Shown: positions 48,587 to 57,893, numbered from the stretch's first letter. The stretch is 64,000 nt of DNA from Zafaria ginkgonis (GCF_039540195.1 NZ_BAABEO010000009.1:310001-374000), one strand, 5' to 3'. Translations and numbers: made by a program. Notes: generated from the sequence alone by a model not told the origin.

Positions 48587-50548
48587 ATGGGCAACGGGCA
48601 TTTCGGAATAGTGGTCATCGGCGCAGGCCCGCGAGGCACCTCCCTGCTGGAGCGGCTGGCGGCACGGCTGGAGGGGGAGGGAACGGAGACCCACCCGCGC
48701 CAGCTCCTGGACATCACCGTCGTGGACCCCCACGAGCCCGGCCCCGGGCACGTCTGGGCGACCGGGCAGCCCAGGCTGTTCCTGATGAACACCCCCGCCC
48801 TGTTCCCCACCGTTGCTCCGCCCCGCGGCCACGGGGCCGGTCCGGGCCTGACCTTCGCCGAATGGCTGGCCTCCGCCGGCGACGGCGCCACGCTCACCCC
48901 GCCCGAGACCGCCGAACTGGCGGCCCTGGGCCCGGGCTCCTACCCTTCGCGGGCCCTGTACGGGCGCTACCTGCGCCACGTCCACGAACTGGCCGCCGCC
49001 CGCCTGGCCGTCCACCCCGCGGTGGCGCAGCTGCGGCACCTGCCCGCCTCGGCGCTGTCCGTGCGCCGCTCCGGTTCCGGCTACGCCGTCGGGCTCGACG
49101 GCGGGCACGGCACCCTCGCGGCGGACGCCGTCGTCCTGGCCGTGGGACACGTTCCGGCCCTGCCCAACCCGCGGCAGCAGGCCGCCGGCGAGCGGGCCGA
49201 CGCCGCCGGGCTGCACTACCAGCCGCCGAACGTGCCCGCCGACGTCGACTGGAGCACCTACCCCGAGGGAGGCACCGTGCTGGTGCGCGGCCTGGGACTG
49301 AACTTCTTCGACGCCATGGTGCAGTTGACCGTGGGCCGCAACGGCGAGTTCGTGGAGACCGGCCACGGCCCCGGCCGGGCGCTGGAGTACCGCGCCTCCG
49401 GGCGCGAGCCGGTGCTGCACGCGGCCTCCCGCCGCGGCACCCCCTACCGGGCCAAGGCCGCCGTGGACGCCTTCATCCCGCCCTCCGTGTCCCTGCGCCA
49501 CCTGAGCTTCGAGGCGGTCCACGCCCTGGCCGCCGAGGGTGCCCCGGGGGAGCCGCCCGGCAAGGTCGGCTTCGAGGCGCACATCTGGCCCCTGCTGCAC
49601 CGCGACGTGCTGCGCACCTACTACGCCACGCTGGCCCGCACCCGCTCGGACCTGTTCCCGGGCGGGGCACCTGAGTTCACCGCCCGCCTCGACGCGGTGC
49701 TGGAGGCCCCGCACCCCGGGCACGAGGTCTGGCGCACCGAGGTCCGGCGGCTGGTCACCGACCTGGCCCCCGACGCCGGCTGGCTGGACGTTCCCGCCCT
49801 GGGACACCCCTTCGCCGAGCGCGGCTTCAGTGGCCACGAGGAGTACCAGGCCGCAGTGCTCGAGTATCTGGAGGAGGACGCGCGCGGCTCGGCACGCGGG
49901 GAGGCCGATGCCCTGAAGATGGCCATCGGCGCGCTGAACGCCGGACGCATGCTGGTCAAGCGGATGGTCGCGGAGGAACTGCTAGAGGACGCCAGCCGCA
50001 TCGAGGAGCTCCAGCGCTGGTTCGAACCGCTCGTCGAGGGCCTGGCCAGCGGCCCGCCGCTGCAGCGCATCGAGGAACTGGCAGCGCTCGCCCGCGCCGG
50101 GGTGGTGCAGTTCATCGGACCGGACCCGGTGTTCGGGCTCGACGAGGAGGCGGGGCACTTCACGGCGTCCTCGCCGTGGGTCGACGCCGACCCGGTGACC
50201 GCCGGGCACCTGTTGGAGGCGATGATGCCGGCCAACCGCGTCGCCCAAACCGCCTCGCCGCTGCTGCGCCAGCTTCAGGAGGACGGGCTGGGCCGCCCGC
50301 GCACGCTGCGCGACGGCGACGGCGAGGAGGTGCACGGCTCCGGCTTCGACGTGGTCGGGGAACCGTACCGGCTGGTGGACACGGCGGGCGTGCCGCACCG
50401 CGGGATCTTCGTGCTCGGGCTGCAGCTTTCCAGCGTGCAGTGGGGCACCGCCATCGCCGCCGAGGCCGGCGCTCCCTTTGCCGACGGGGCACGTACCCTG
50501 GCCGACGCCGACGCCGCGGCCGCCGAACTGCTCCGGCTGGCAGGCTAG
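48587..50548 (+). CDS. FAD/NAD(P)-binding protein (FAD_NAD_binding family)
   Basis: The 653-residue protein begins with a Rossmann motif GIVVIGAGPRGTSLLERL (residues 7-24). It follows the FAD/NAD(P)-binding pattern of large actinobacterial proteins with W-A-x-G-Q and FLMNTPA-type segments. A second dinucleotide motif is seen at VLVRGLGLNFFDA. No membrane helix or signal peptide is present. The reaction is unknown; related proteins are annotated as putative monooxygenases or hydroxyacylglutathione-like enzymes without firm evidence. TAGGCT at 48575-48580 lies 6 nt before the ATG, a leaderless start. Confidence 0.82.
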   Translation: MGNGHFGIVVIGAGPRGTSLLERLAARLEGEGTETHPRQLLDITVVDPHEPGPGHVWATGQPRLFLMNTPALFPTVAPPRGHGAGPGLTFAEWLASAGDGATLTPPETAELAALGPGSYPSRALYGRYLRHVHELAAARLAVHPAVAQLRHLPASALSVRRSGSGYAVGLDGGHGTLAADAVVLAVGHVPALPNPRQQAAGERADAAGLHYQPPNVPADVDWSTYPEGGTVLVRGLGLNFFDAMVQLTVGRNGEFVETGHGPGRALEYRASGREPVLHAASRRGTPYRAKAAVDAFIPPSVSLRHLSFEAVHALAAEGAPGEPPGKVGFEAHIWPLLHRDVLRTYYATLARTRSDLFPGGAPEFTARLDAVLEAPHPGHEVWRTEVRRLVTDLAPDAGWLDVPALGHPFAERGFSGHEEYQAAVLEYLEEDARGSARGEADALKMAIGALNAGRMLVKRMVAEELLEDASRIEELQRWFEPLVEGLASGPPLQRIEELAALARAGVVQFIGPDPVFGLDEEAGHFTASSPWVDADPVTAGHLLEAMMPANRVAQTASPLLRQLQEDGLGRPRTLRDGDGEEVHGSGFDVVGEPYRLVDTAGVPHRGIFVLGLQLSSVQWGTAIAAEAGAPFADGARTLADADAAAAELLRLAG

Positions 50549-50909
50549 CCTTCCGGGCCAGCCCCTCTGGACGGACCCGGAAAGTGGAGAAGAGGGTGTC
50601 GGCACCATCTTCGGCGCCGGTTTTCGTGCTCGCCTGAGCCCACGGCGCACGCGGGGAGGACTACGGTTACTACTTAAGCGTTCGCAAGCACCGGAGGGGC
50701 ACGGTGGCGTACGCCGGAGGCACATATCTCCCGAGGGTGGCGGCACTGGCCACCTCATGCAGTGGACCGGAACAGCCCCGGTAGTGGGCCGGCGAGATGG
50801 ACGGTAGTGGCACAAAGATGCCGGGGGCCCGCCACGCCGAACACGGACACTGGAGGGACGCGACGCTCGCGTCCGGGCCGCCGGACCACATGGAATTGAT
50901 ACACAAGCC
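50549..50909 (+). other. Long gene-free leader upstream of the Asn-rich secreted protein gene
   Basis: This 361-bp stretch has no convincing gene. It holds several short complementary GC-rich segments (for example GGTGGC near 50738 with GCCACC near 50751) that could fold. I cannot match it to a known riboswitch by eye. It may be a structured 5' leader controlling the secreted protein. Confidence 0.35.
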
Positions 50910-51515
50910 ATGAAAACCTCACCTGCTTCTTCCCGCCGCCGCCTGCTGGCCAGTACCGGTGCGGTCTTGGGACTGCTCGCCACCGTTGGATTCGCAGCTC
51001 CCGCGCAGGCCGCCGTCACGACCCCGGTTGCCTCTGTCGTCCAGAACAACGACGACCATCATGACGGCGACAACCATCGCCGCCACAACAACAACCGCGA
51101 CAACGACTGGAACCGGAACTACAACACCGGCGGCAACTGGAGCGGCAACGACCACAACCGCAACAACAACAACTACTACTACAACAACAGCAACTACAAC
51201 CGGGACCACGACAGGAACGACTACAACAACCACAACAACCGCAGCGACGCCGACCTGCACCTGCGCATCGACCGTGACGGCGACTTCCGCATCCGGGGCA
51301 ACGACTACGAGGACAACCGCGTCAAGGTCTGGCTCGTGAACGTCTCCAGCGACCGGACGGTCGACGTGTTCTGGGTCCACCCGAACCGCAACGGCGACTT
51401 CACCATCCACGGCGACGACCTGCGCTGCAACCGCACCTACCAGGCGGTCAGCTGGAGCAACGACGACGGGCGGGACTACAGCAACAGGGTCCGCCTCCAC
51501 TGCGACCACAAGTAG
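50910..51515 (+). CDS. Secreted Asn/Asp/His-rich protein with a small C-terminal domain
   Basis: I do not recognise a family. Of 201 residues, 1-34 form a signal peptide (three Arg at 9-11, hydrophobic core, cleavage after APAQA). Residues 46-112 are extreme low complexity: about 26 Asn, seven His and many Asp, Arg and Tyr. Residues 113-201 look folded and beta-rich, with two related halves (LRIDRDGDFRIRGNDYEDNR; HPNRNGDFTIHGDDLRCNR) and two cysteines (173, 198) able to form a disulphide. Such His/Asp-rich tracts can bind metals. No Shine-Dalgarno sequence is evident. Confidence 0.78.
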   Translation: MKTSPASSRRRLLASTGAVLGLLATVGFAAPAQAAVTTPVASVVQNNDDHHDGDNHRRHNNNRDNDWNRNYNTGGNWSGNDHNRNNNNYYYNNSNYNRDHDRNDYNNHNNRSDADLHLRIDRDGDFRIRGNDYEDNRVKVWLVNVSSDRTVDVFWVHPNRNGDFTIHGDDLRCNRTYQAVSWSNDDGRDYSNRVRLHCDHK

Positions 51516-51600
51516 TGGCATCCGGCCGGCCCGGTCGGTTCCCTAGCTAGGCCGGCTCCGCACTTGGGCCAGTTCCGCGAACAGGCCCAACTCCGCAAGG

Positions 51601-51673
51601 CGGACGACGGCGGCACCCGCCCGGGTGCCGCCGTCGTCCGTGTGCCGGGGCCGCCACGCGGCGGCCCCGGCAC
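51601..51673. terminator. Double hairpin terminator between convergent genes
   Basis: Two perfect hairpins lie in a row: 51601-51618 with 51623-51640 (18 bp), and 51642-51654 with 51661-51673 (13 bp). They separate the secreted-protein gene from the convergent VOC gene. Confidence 0.75.
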
Positions 51674-51683
51674 CTGCGGAACC

Positions 51684-52463
51684 TCAGTCAGCGACGCCGA
51701 TCAGCTTGAACGTCGCCCCGGTGGAGTCCTCCACGGTGGCCATGCGTCCATACGGGGTGTCCTCGGGCTCGGTGACCACCTTGCCGCCCAGTTCCACGGC
51801 CTTCGCCGCGGTCGCGTCGACGTCGTCGGCGCCCCAGTAGGTGATCCAGAAGCTGGGGACCTCCGCGGGCAGGTACGACGAGGCGTCCATGATCCCGGCG
51901 CGGGCATCGTCCCCCTCGCCCAGGGTGCTGTAGCGGAACTCGTCCGTGTCGCCCATCACCGCGGTCTTCCAGCCGAACGCCCGCTCGTAGAAGGGCACCG
52001 CCGCCGCGAAGTCCTTGGTGTGCAGTTCGAACCAGGCGGGAGCGCCGTGCTCGGCGTCCACCCCGAAGCCCTCGTGCGTCTGCGGCTGCCAGGCCCCGAT
52101 CGCCGCGCCGCCGGCGTCGGAGAGGATCGCCATGTGCCCGTACGGGTCCACATGCATCGGCGGAGCCAAGACCTGGCCGCCGGCGGCGCCAACCGCATCG
52201 GCCGTCTCGTCGATGTCGTCCGATTTCAGGTACAGGCCCCAGACGTTCGGGACGCCGCCGAACTCCGGGTGATGCGGGCTCAGGCCGGCCACCAGCTGGC
52301 CGTTGAGCCGGGCGGAGATGTAGCCGCCGTATTCCTCGGGGGCGGCCTCGTCGTAGGTCCAGCCGAACAGGCCGGTGTAGAACGCCTTGGTCTTTTCGAT
52401 GTCGCTGGAGGAGAGATCCGTCCAGACGGGTTCGCCGGCGGCGGTGGTCTCGCGGATGGGCAT
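51684..52463 (-). CDS. VOC family protein (two glyoxalase-like domains)
   Basis: The 259-residue protein consists of two vicinal-oxygen-chelate modules, each starting with a segment like WTDLSSSDIEKTKAFYTGLFGW or WFELHTKDFAAAVPFYERAFGW. Tandem VOC proteins of this type are widespread in Actinobacteria, and few have known reactions; metal-dependent isomerase, dioxygenase or resistance roles occur. AAGGA precedes the ATG. It stands alone between a terminator pair and a divergent GNAT gene. Confidence 0.88.
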   Translation of the reverse strand: MPIRETTAAGEPVWTDLSSSDIEKTKAFYTGLFGWTYDEAAPEEYGGYISARLNGQLVAGLSPHHPEFGGVPNVWGLYLKSDDIDETADAVGAAGGQVLAPPMHVDPYGHMAILSDAGGAAIGAWQPQTHEGFGVDAEHGAPAWFELHTKDFAAAVPFYERAFGWKTAVMGDTDEFRYSTLGEGDDARAGIMDASSYLPAEVPSFWITYWGADDVDATAAKAVELGGKVVTEPEDTPYGRMATVEDSTGATFKLIGVAD

Positions 52464-52631
52464 GGTGGTCCTTCCGGTAGGCAGGGAGTTGCACTCAAGA
52501 AGCGCACAGGGCGGAGCGCCCGGCGCACAGGACCGAGCCTAGGTGCCGCCGCCGACACCGTCCATGCTTTCGGACGGGCGCGTCGCCTCGTCCCCGGGAC
52601 GCCTGGAGATTCGGCGCGCTACGCTCGACCC

Positions 52632-53240
52632 ATGGACACCTCCACCCCCACCACCATCCGTTCCCCGCGCCCCGGGGAGGAAACCCGGATCCGCGAGCTC
52701 GTCCGCGAGGCCTTCGGCAGCGACGAGCCGGAGGAAGGCGAGCGGGTCGCCGTCCTGCTCGACGCGCTGCGCACCTACTGGTCCGCGGGCAAGGGCTTCG
52801 AACTGGTGGCGGAGGCCGATGGCGGGGTGGCCGGGCACGTGGGCATGACGCCCGCCTACGTGGACGGGCGGGACCACCTCCACCGGGTGCTGGTCCTCAG
52901 CCCGCTCTCCGTCGACGACGCTTTCCGCGGCCAGGGCGTGGGGACGGCCCTCGTCAGGCAGGCGCTTGCTCAGGCCCGGGACGCCGGCTACTCCTTGGTG
53001 TTCCTGGAGGGGGCGCCCGGCTACTACGACCGCCTGGGCTTCGTGCCCGCAGGCCCCGCCGGCTTCACCAAGCCCAGCCGCCGGATCCCGGACGCCGCCT
53101 TCATGGTGGCCCGCCTGGACCCGGGAGCCGCCGTCTCCGGGGCGCTGGTCTACCCCGAGGTGTTCTGGGAGACGGACACGGTGGGACTGCGCGGGGCGCT
53201 GCTGAGCCGACTGTGCCCGGAGCTCTTCACCGACGCCTGA
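52632..53240 (+). CDS. GNAT-family N-acetyltransferase
   Basis: The 202-residue protein has the GNAT fold with acetyl-CoA-binding motif A, DDAFRGQGVGTALVRQAL, and the C-terminal YYDRLGF segment. The architecture resembles YhbS-type acetyltransferases; the substrate is unknown. TACGCT at 52620-52625 lies 6 nt before the ATG at 52632, indicating a leaderless transcript. Confidence 0.87.
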   Translation: MDTSTPTTIRSPRPGEETRIRELVREAFGSDEPEEGERVAVLLDALRTYWSAGKGFELVAEADGGVAGHVGMTPAYVDGRDHLHRVLVLSPLSVDDAFRGQGVGTALVRQALAQARDAGYSLVFLEGAPGYYDRLGFVPAGPAGFTKPSRRIPDAAFMVARLDPGAAVSGALVYPEVFWETDTVGLRGALLSRLCPELFTDA

Positions 53241-53270
53241 TCCCGTCCCCGAACCCGCCCCGTACGCGAA

Positions 53271-53306
53271 GACGGCGGTGCCCCCGGAACCGGGGACACC
53301 GCCGTC
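53271..53306. terminator. Hairpin between the GNAT gene and tRNA-Ser(TGA)
   Basis: GACGGCGGTG (53271-53280) pairs with CACCGCCGTC (53297-53306), with inner C-run/G-run pairing. It can terminate the GNAT transcript and the minus-strand tRNA transcript. Confidence 0.65.
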
Positions 53307-53314
53307 GTGCGCCG

Positions 53315-53402
53315 CGGATGGTAAGGGATTTGAACCCTTGGTACGGGGTCACCGCACACCGGTTTTCAAGACCGGCTCCTTAGGCCGCTCGGACAACCAT
53401 CC
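53315..53402 (-). tRNA. tRNA-Ser(TGA)
   Basis: A class II fold on the minus strand has acceptor GGATGGT/ACCATCC, a long variable arm (GTGCGGTGACCCCGTAC) and T-arm AAGGGTTCAAATCCCTT. The anticodon loop CTTGAAA gives anticodon TGA. CCA is not encoded. Confidence 0.93.
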
Positions 53403-53509
53403 AGACCCGGCCACTATACGGCAGAGCCGAGGCGTCCGGCCAAAAGCGCGCCCCGAGCGTCTACCCTGACAAGGGCGGCGAGGAGCGCCGCGGAACAGGG
53501 GAGCAACAG

Positions 53510-54487
53510 ATGCGTGCAGTCGAGTTCACCGCCGCCGGAGGTCCGGAGGTCGCCGCGGTCACCGAACGCCCGGTCCCGGAGCCGGGCCCCGGCGAGGTCC
53601 TGGTCCGCGTCGCGGCCGCCGGCATCAACCGCGCCGACGTGCAGCAGCGCCGCGGCTTCTATCCGCCCCCGCCCGGCACCACGGACATCCCCGGGCTGGA
53701 GGTCAGCGGCACCGTCGCCGCCGTGGGCTCGGACGTGCAGGGGTACGCCGCCGGCGCGCGGGTCTGCGCGCTGCTCGCCGGCGGCGGGTACGCCGAATAC
53801 GTCACCGTCCCGGCCGGGCAACTGATGCCGGTCCCGGAAGGGGTGGACCTGGTCGAGGCCGCCGCGCTGCCCGAGGTGGCCGCGACGGTCTACTCCAACC
53901 TGTTCCTGGAGGCCGGGCTGGCCGCGGGGGAGACCGTGCTCATCCACGGCGGCGCCGGCGGCATCGGCACCATGGCCACCCAGCTCGTGGCGGCCGTCGG
54001 CGCACACCCGATCGTCACCGCCGGCACCCCGGAGAAGCTGGAGTACTGTCGCGGCTTCGGCGCGGAGGCGGGCATCGACTACCGCACCGAGGACTTCGTC
54101 GACCGCATCCGGGAGCTCACCGCGGGGCATGGGGCGGACATCGTCCTGGACGTGATCGGCGCCAAGTACCTGGAACGGAACGTGCGCGCGCTCGCCGTTG
54201 GTGGACGGCTGGTGGTTATAGGACTGCAGGGCGGAGCGAAGGCGGAGCTGGATTTGGGGGCGCTGATGTCCCGGCGGGCCCGCATCATCGGCACCACGCT
54301 GCGTTCGCGCCCCGCCGCGGAAAAGGCGCGGATCGTCGCCGGAACGGTGGAACGGGTGTGGCCGCTGGTGGAGGCCGGCACCGTGCGCGTCGCCGTGGAA
54401 CGGACCTTCCCGCTGGAGCAGGTCGCCCAGGCCCACGAGTTCTTCGACTCGGGGGAACACCGCGGCAAGCTGCTCCTGACGCTCTAA
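53510..54487 (+). CDS. NAD(P)H-quinone oxidoreductase (zinc-free medium-chain dehydrogenase)
   Basis: The 325-residue protein belongs to the quinone oxidoreductase/PIG3-like group. It has an N-terminal GroES-like domain with INRADVQQRRGFYPPPPG, no zinc-ligand cysteines, and a Rossmann motif HGGAGGIGTMA. The C-terminal HRGKLLLTL is the family ending. It probably reduces quinones or enals with NADPH. CAGGGGAG precedes the ATG. It stands between a tRNA and cstA with no obvious partner. Confidence 0.9.
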   Translation: MRAVEFTAAGGPEVAAVTERPVPEPGPGEVLVRVAAAGINRADVQQRRGFYPPPPGTTDIPGLEVSGTVAAVGSDVQGYAAGARVCALLAGGGYAEYVTVPAGQLMPVPEGVDLVEAAALPEVAATVYSNLFLEAGLAAGETVLIHGGAGGIGTMATQLVAAVGAHPIVTAGTPEKLEYCRGFGAEAGIDYRTEDFVDRIRELTAGHGADIVLDVIGAKYLERNVRALAVGGRLVVIGLQGGAKAELDLGALMSRRARIIGTTLRSRPAAEKARIVAGTVERVWPLVEAGTVRVAVERTFPLEQVAQAHEFFDSGEHRGKLLLTL

Positions 54488-54581
54488 CGCGCTGGCCCCT
54501 GGCCTCCGGCGCAGGCCCGGCCACGGGACGGCAGCCGTCCGCCGCACGGGCGGGGCCATTCGCCGCACGGGTTGCCGGAGG

Positions 54582-54608
54582 GTGTCAAGCCCTGTGATGT
54601 GCCTGACA
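54582..54608 (+). promoter_or_regulatory. Possible CRP-type site upstream of cstA
   Basis: TGTGA-N6-TGACA at 54593-54608 differs from the CRP half-site consensus at one base. A nearby TGTCA (54582) also forms an inverted pair with TGACA. It lies about 100 bp before the cstA start codon. cstA is a classic cAMP-CRP target in other bacteria, but the match is imperfect. Confidence 0.35.
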
Positions 54609-54705
54609 AGGGGGAGTACCCTCAAAGTCACGCGGCTGTGGGTGGTCGGGGGGAGACCGTGCATGGCCGGCACATCACTCGAGAGACAGGAACACGAGGC
54701 CCAAC

Positions 54706-56952
54706 ATGAGCACACCACTCACTCCCGAGGAGCGGATTCCTCCGGCCGCGGTCGATCCGGCCGTGGTGGAGGCCGAGGAACGCAAGTGGACGCCGGCCAA
54801 GATCGCGCTGTGGGTGGTGCTCGCCCTGCTCGGCGGCGTCGCGTGGGCCGTGCTGGCCCTTTCCCGCGGGGAAACCATCAACGCCATCTGGTTCGTCTTC
54901 GCGTCGGTCTGCACCTACCTGATCGCCTACCGCTTCTACGCCAAGTACATCGAGCGGAAGATCACCAAGCCGGATGACTTCCGGGCCACCCCGGCCGAAT
55001 ACAAGGTGAATGGGCACGACTACGTGCCCACCGACCGCCGCGTCCTCTTCGGCCACCACTTCGCCGCCATCGCCGGGGCCGGCCCGCTGGTGGGCCCCAT
55101 CCTGGCGGCCCAGATGGGCTACCTTCCCGGCACCGTCTGGATCATCATCGGCGTGGTCCTGGCCGGTGCCGTCCAGGACTACCTGGTCCTCTTCTTCTCG
55201 ATGCGCCGCGGCGGCCGCTCGCTCGGACAGATGGCGCGCGAGGAACTCGGCCTGGTCGGCGGCACGGCGGCACTGATCGCCACGATCGCGATCATGATCA
55301 TCATCGTGGCGATCCTCGCGCTGGTCGTCGTCAACGCCCTGGGCGAATCCGCGTGGGGCGTCTATTCCGTGGCCCTCACCATTCCGATTGCCCTGTTCAT
55401 GGGCATCTACCTGCGCTACATCCGGCCCGGCAAGGTCCTGGAGATCTCCCTGATCGGCTTCGTCCTGCTGATGTTCGCGATCATCTCCGGCCGCTGGGTG
55501 GCTGAAACCGCGTGGGGCGCCGAACTGTTCCACCTGGACCGCACCACCATCGCGTGGGCGATCATCATCTACGGCTTCGTCGCCGCGGTCCTGCCGGTGT
55601 GGCTGCTGCTGGCACCGCGCGACTACCTCTCCACGTTCATGAAGGTCGGCGTGATCGCGCTGCTGGCGCTCGCCGTCGTCGTGGTCCGCCCGGAGATCAC
55701 CGTCCCGGCCTTCTCCGAGTACGCCTTCCGCAACGACGGACCGGTTGTTCCGGGAAGCCTCTTCCCCTTCCTGTTCGTGACGATCGCCTGCGGCGCGCTG
55801 TCCGGCTTCCATGCGCTGATCTCCTCCGGCACCACGCCGAAACTGCTCCAGAAGGAACGTCAGACCCGGTTCATCGGCTACGGCGGCATGCTCATGGAAT
55901 CGTTCGTGGCCATCATGGCGCTGGTGGCGGCGATCTCGATCGACCGCGGCATCTACTTCGCCATGAACTCTCCGGTGGCGGCGACCGGCGGCACCGTGGA
56001 CGGGGCAGTGGCCTTCGTGAACGGGCTGGGCCTGGCGGGCGTGAACCTCACCCCGGACATGCTCACCACCCTGGCCGCCGACGTGGGCGAGGAATCCGTG
56101 GTCTCGCGCACCGGCGGCGCCCCCACGCTGGCCGTCGGCATCGCCACCATCATGAACCAGTGGTTCGGGGGCCCCGCGATGATGGCCTTCTGGTACCACT
56201 TCGCCATCATGTTCGAGGCGCTGTTCATCCTCACCGCCGTCGACGCCGGCACGCGCGTGTCCCGCTTCATGCTGCAGGACGCGATCGGAAACTTCATTCC
56301 GCGGTTCAAGGACACCTCGTGGCGCATCGGCGCCTGGGTCTGCACGGCCCTTATGGTCGCCGGCTGGGGGTACATCCTGATCCTGGGCGTGACGGACCCG
56401 CTTGGCGGCATCAACACGTTCTTCCCGCTGTTCGGCATCTCCAACCAGCTCCTGGCCGCGATCGCCCTCGCGGTGGTCATGACGATCGTCGCCAAGCGCG
56501 GCAATTTCAAGCACCTGTGGGTGGTCATCCTGCCGCTGGCCTTCGCCACCGTGGTCACGGTGACGGCTTCGCTGTACAAGATCTTCTCCCCGGTGCCGTC
56601 TGTGGGCTACTGGGCGCAGCACAACGCGTACAAGCAGGCCCTGGCCGACGGCCTGCAGAGCTTCGGCTCGGCGAAGTCGGTCGCGGCCATGGAAGCGGTG
56701 GTCCGCAACACCTTCGTCCAGGGCACGCTGTCGATCGTGTTCCTGGTGCTGTCGGTGATCGTGATCGCCACGGCCATCATCGCCACCATCCGCGCGTTCC
56801 CCCACGGAGGGACCGACAACGAGGATCCGGCGGCGCCGTCGCGGATCTACGCTCCGGCGGGCATTGTGGCCAGCCCCGCCGAGAAGGAACTGGACGCGCG
56901 GTGGAACGCCCTGCCCGCCCGCCTGCGCGCCCTCAACTACAGGGGGCACTAG
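54706..56952 (+). CDS. cstA: Carbon starvation protein CstA (peptide/pyruvate transporter)
   Basis: The 748-residue polytopic membrane protein has the CstA N-terminal domain (INAIWFVFASVCTYLIAYRF) and the signature AAIAGAGPLVGPILAAQMGYLPG. More than a dozen membrane helices follow, with SGFHALISSGTTPKLL and FGISNQLLAAIAL. CstA family members import pyruvate or peptides during carbon starvation. A small YbdD/YjiX gene follows directly, as in many genomes. Carbon-dependent control is plausible. Confidence 0.95.
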   Translation: MSTPLTPEERIPPAAVDPAVVEAEERKWTPAKIALWVVLALLGGVAWAVLALSRGETINAIWFVFASVCTYLIAYRFYAKYIERKITKPDDFRATPAEYKVNGHDYVPTDRRVLFGHHFAAIAGAGPLVGPILAAQMGYLPGTVWIIIGVVLAGAVQDYLVLFFSMRRGGRSLGQMAREELGLVGGTAALIATIAIMIIIVAILALVVVNALGESAWGVYSVALTIPIALFMGIYLRYIRPGKVLEISLIGFVLLMFAIISGRWVAETAWGAELFHLDRTTIAWAIIIYGFVAAVLPVWLLLAPRDYLSTFMKVGVIALLALAVVVVRPEITVPAFSEYAFRNDGPVVPGSLFPFLFVTIACGALSGFHALISSGTTPKLLQKERQTRFIGYGGMLMESFVAIMALVAAISIDRGIYFAMNSPVAATGGTVDGAVAFVNGLGLAGVNLTPDMLTTLAADVGEESVVSRTGGAPTLAVGIATIMNQWFGGPAMMAFWYHFAIMFEALFILTAVDAGTRVSRFMLQDAIGNFIPRFKDTSWRIGAWVCTALMVAGWGYILILGVTDPLGGINTFFPLFGISNQLLAAIALAVVMTIVAKRGNFKHLWVVILPLAFATVVTVTASLYKIFSPVPSVGYWAQHNAYKQALADGLQSFGSAKSVAAMEAVVRNTFVQGTLSIVFLVLSVIVIATAIIATIRAFPHGGTDNEDPAAPSRIYAPAGIVASPAEKELDARWNALPARLRALNYRGH

Positions 56953-56954
56953 CC

Positions 56955-57194
56955 GTGGACACGCCCACCCCGCCGCGGGCCGCGGCCGTCCTGGCCACGG
57001 TCGGGGCAGCCGTCGCCAAAGGCTGCAGGGGCCTGGCCTGGTACTTCGGCGGAGTGCTCGGAGCGGACGCCTACCGCAAGTACCTGGAGCACCACGGCCA
57101 GGCGCATCCCGGCGAGGAACCCCTCACCGAGCGCGCCTATTGGCGCGAGGCGATGGACCGGCAGGACCGCAATCCCCAAGGGAGGTGCTGCTAG
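56955..57194 (+). CDS. YbdD/YjiX family small protein (DUF466)
   Basis: The 79-residue protein has the DUF466 hallmark GADAYRKYLEHH and LTERAYWREAMDRQDRNPQGRCC. These proteins accompany CstA-type transporters and are needed for transport in some bacteria. The GTG at 56955 starts 2 nt after the cstA stop codon, with AGGGGG about 8 nt upstream, so the two are co-translated. Confidence 0.92.
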   Translation: MDTPTPPRAAAVLATVGAAVAKGCRGLAWYFGGVLGADAYRKYLEHHGQAHPGEEPLTERAYWREAMDRQDRNPQGRCC

Positions 57195-57245
57195 GGGCCC
57201 CGTTGCCGGGCCGTCACGCACCCCGCCACACCGCGGCGCTTCCGT

Positions 57246-57274
57246 GCCGCCGGCGCCCCCGCGGAGCCGGCGGC
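57246..57274 (+). terminator. Possible terminator after cstA-ybdD
   Basis: GCCGCCGGC (57246-57254) pairs with GCCGGCGGC (57266-57274) across an 11-nt loop. It lacks a T-run. Confidence 0.3.
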
Positions 57275-57338
57275 CCGGAGGCGCCACGCGGCGTTTTGGC
57301 CCACAGCCCGGTCCCATCGTCCGTGGCAAGATGGACCC

Positions 57339-57893
57339 ATGACCGATCAGCAGCTGCCCGAGGCCCAGCCGGACGACGCAGGAAGCCAGGACGGACAGGT
57401 TCCCGCGGGGGAGTCCTTCCGCATCCGCGGGCTGGTCGATGAACCCGCAAAGGTCCTCCGCGTGGGCGGGATGGTCAAGCAGCTCCTTGAAGAGGTGAAG
57501 TCCGCGCCGCTCGATGAGAAGGCCCGGGTGACCCTCGCCGACATCCACGAGCGGGCAATCGCGGAACTGGAGCGGGGGCTTTCCCCCGAACTGGTCCAGG
57601 AGCTGCGCCGCATGCGGCTGCCTTTCACCGAGGGCGAGGCCCCGTCCGAGGCCGAGCTGCGCATCGCCCAGGCCCAGCTGGTCGGCTGGTTGGAGGGCGT
57701 CTTCCACGGCATCCAGACCGCGCTGGCCGCGCAGCAGCTGGCGAACCAGCAGCTTGCCCAGCGCATCCACATGCGCCAGATCCCCGCGGGCACCGAGGTG
57801 GCGCCCGGGATCGTCATCAACGAGCAGGGCGAACCGGTCCGGGTGGCACCCTCGGACAGCGAGCCCCAGCACGGTCCCGGACAGTACCTGTAG
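57339..57893 (+). CDS. bpa: Bacterial proteasome activator Bpa (PafE type)
   Basis: Bpa forms a ring that docks on the 20S proteasome and opens it without ATP for degradation of unfolded proteins. The 184-residue protein shows the family core EPAKVLRVGGMVKQLLEEV and AELRIAQAQLVGWLEGVFHG, and ends in GQYL, the C-terminal motif that inserts into the alpha-ring. A 20S proteasome should therefore be encoded elsewhere. CAAGAT 6 nt before the ATG may be a -10 for a leaderless mRNA. It is followed 3 nt later by another gene. Confidence 0.92.
   Translation: MTDQQLPEAQPDDAGSQDGQVPAGESFRIRGLVDEPAKVLRVGGMVKQLLEEVKSAPLDEKARVTLADIHERAIAELERGLSPELVQELRRMRLPFTEGEAPSEAELRIAQAQLVGWLEGVFHGIQTALAAQQLANQQLAQRIHMRQIPAGTEVAPGIVINEQGEPVRVAPSDSEPQHGPGQYL

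Noticed and set aside
50549..50909. c-di-AMP (ydaO type) riboswitch before the secreted protein gene
   Set aside because: The conserved sequence boxes of that class are not evident to the eye. The region is reported only as a possible structured leader.
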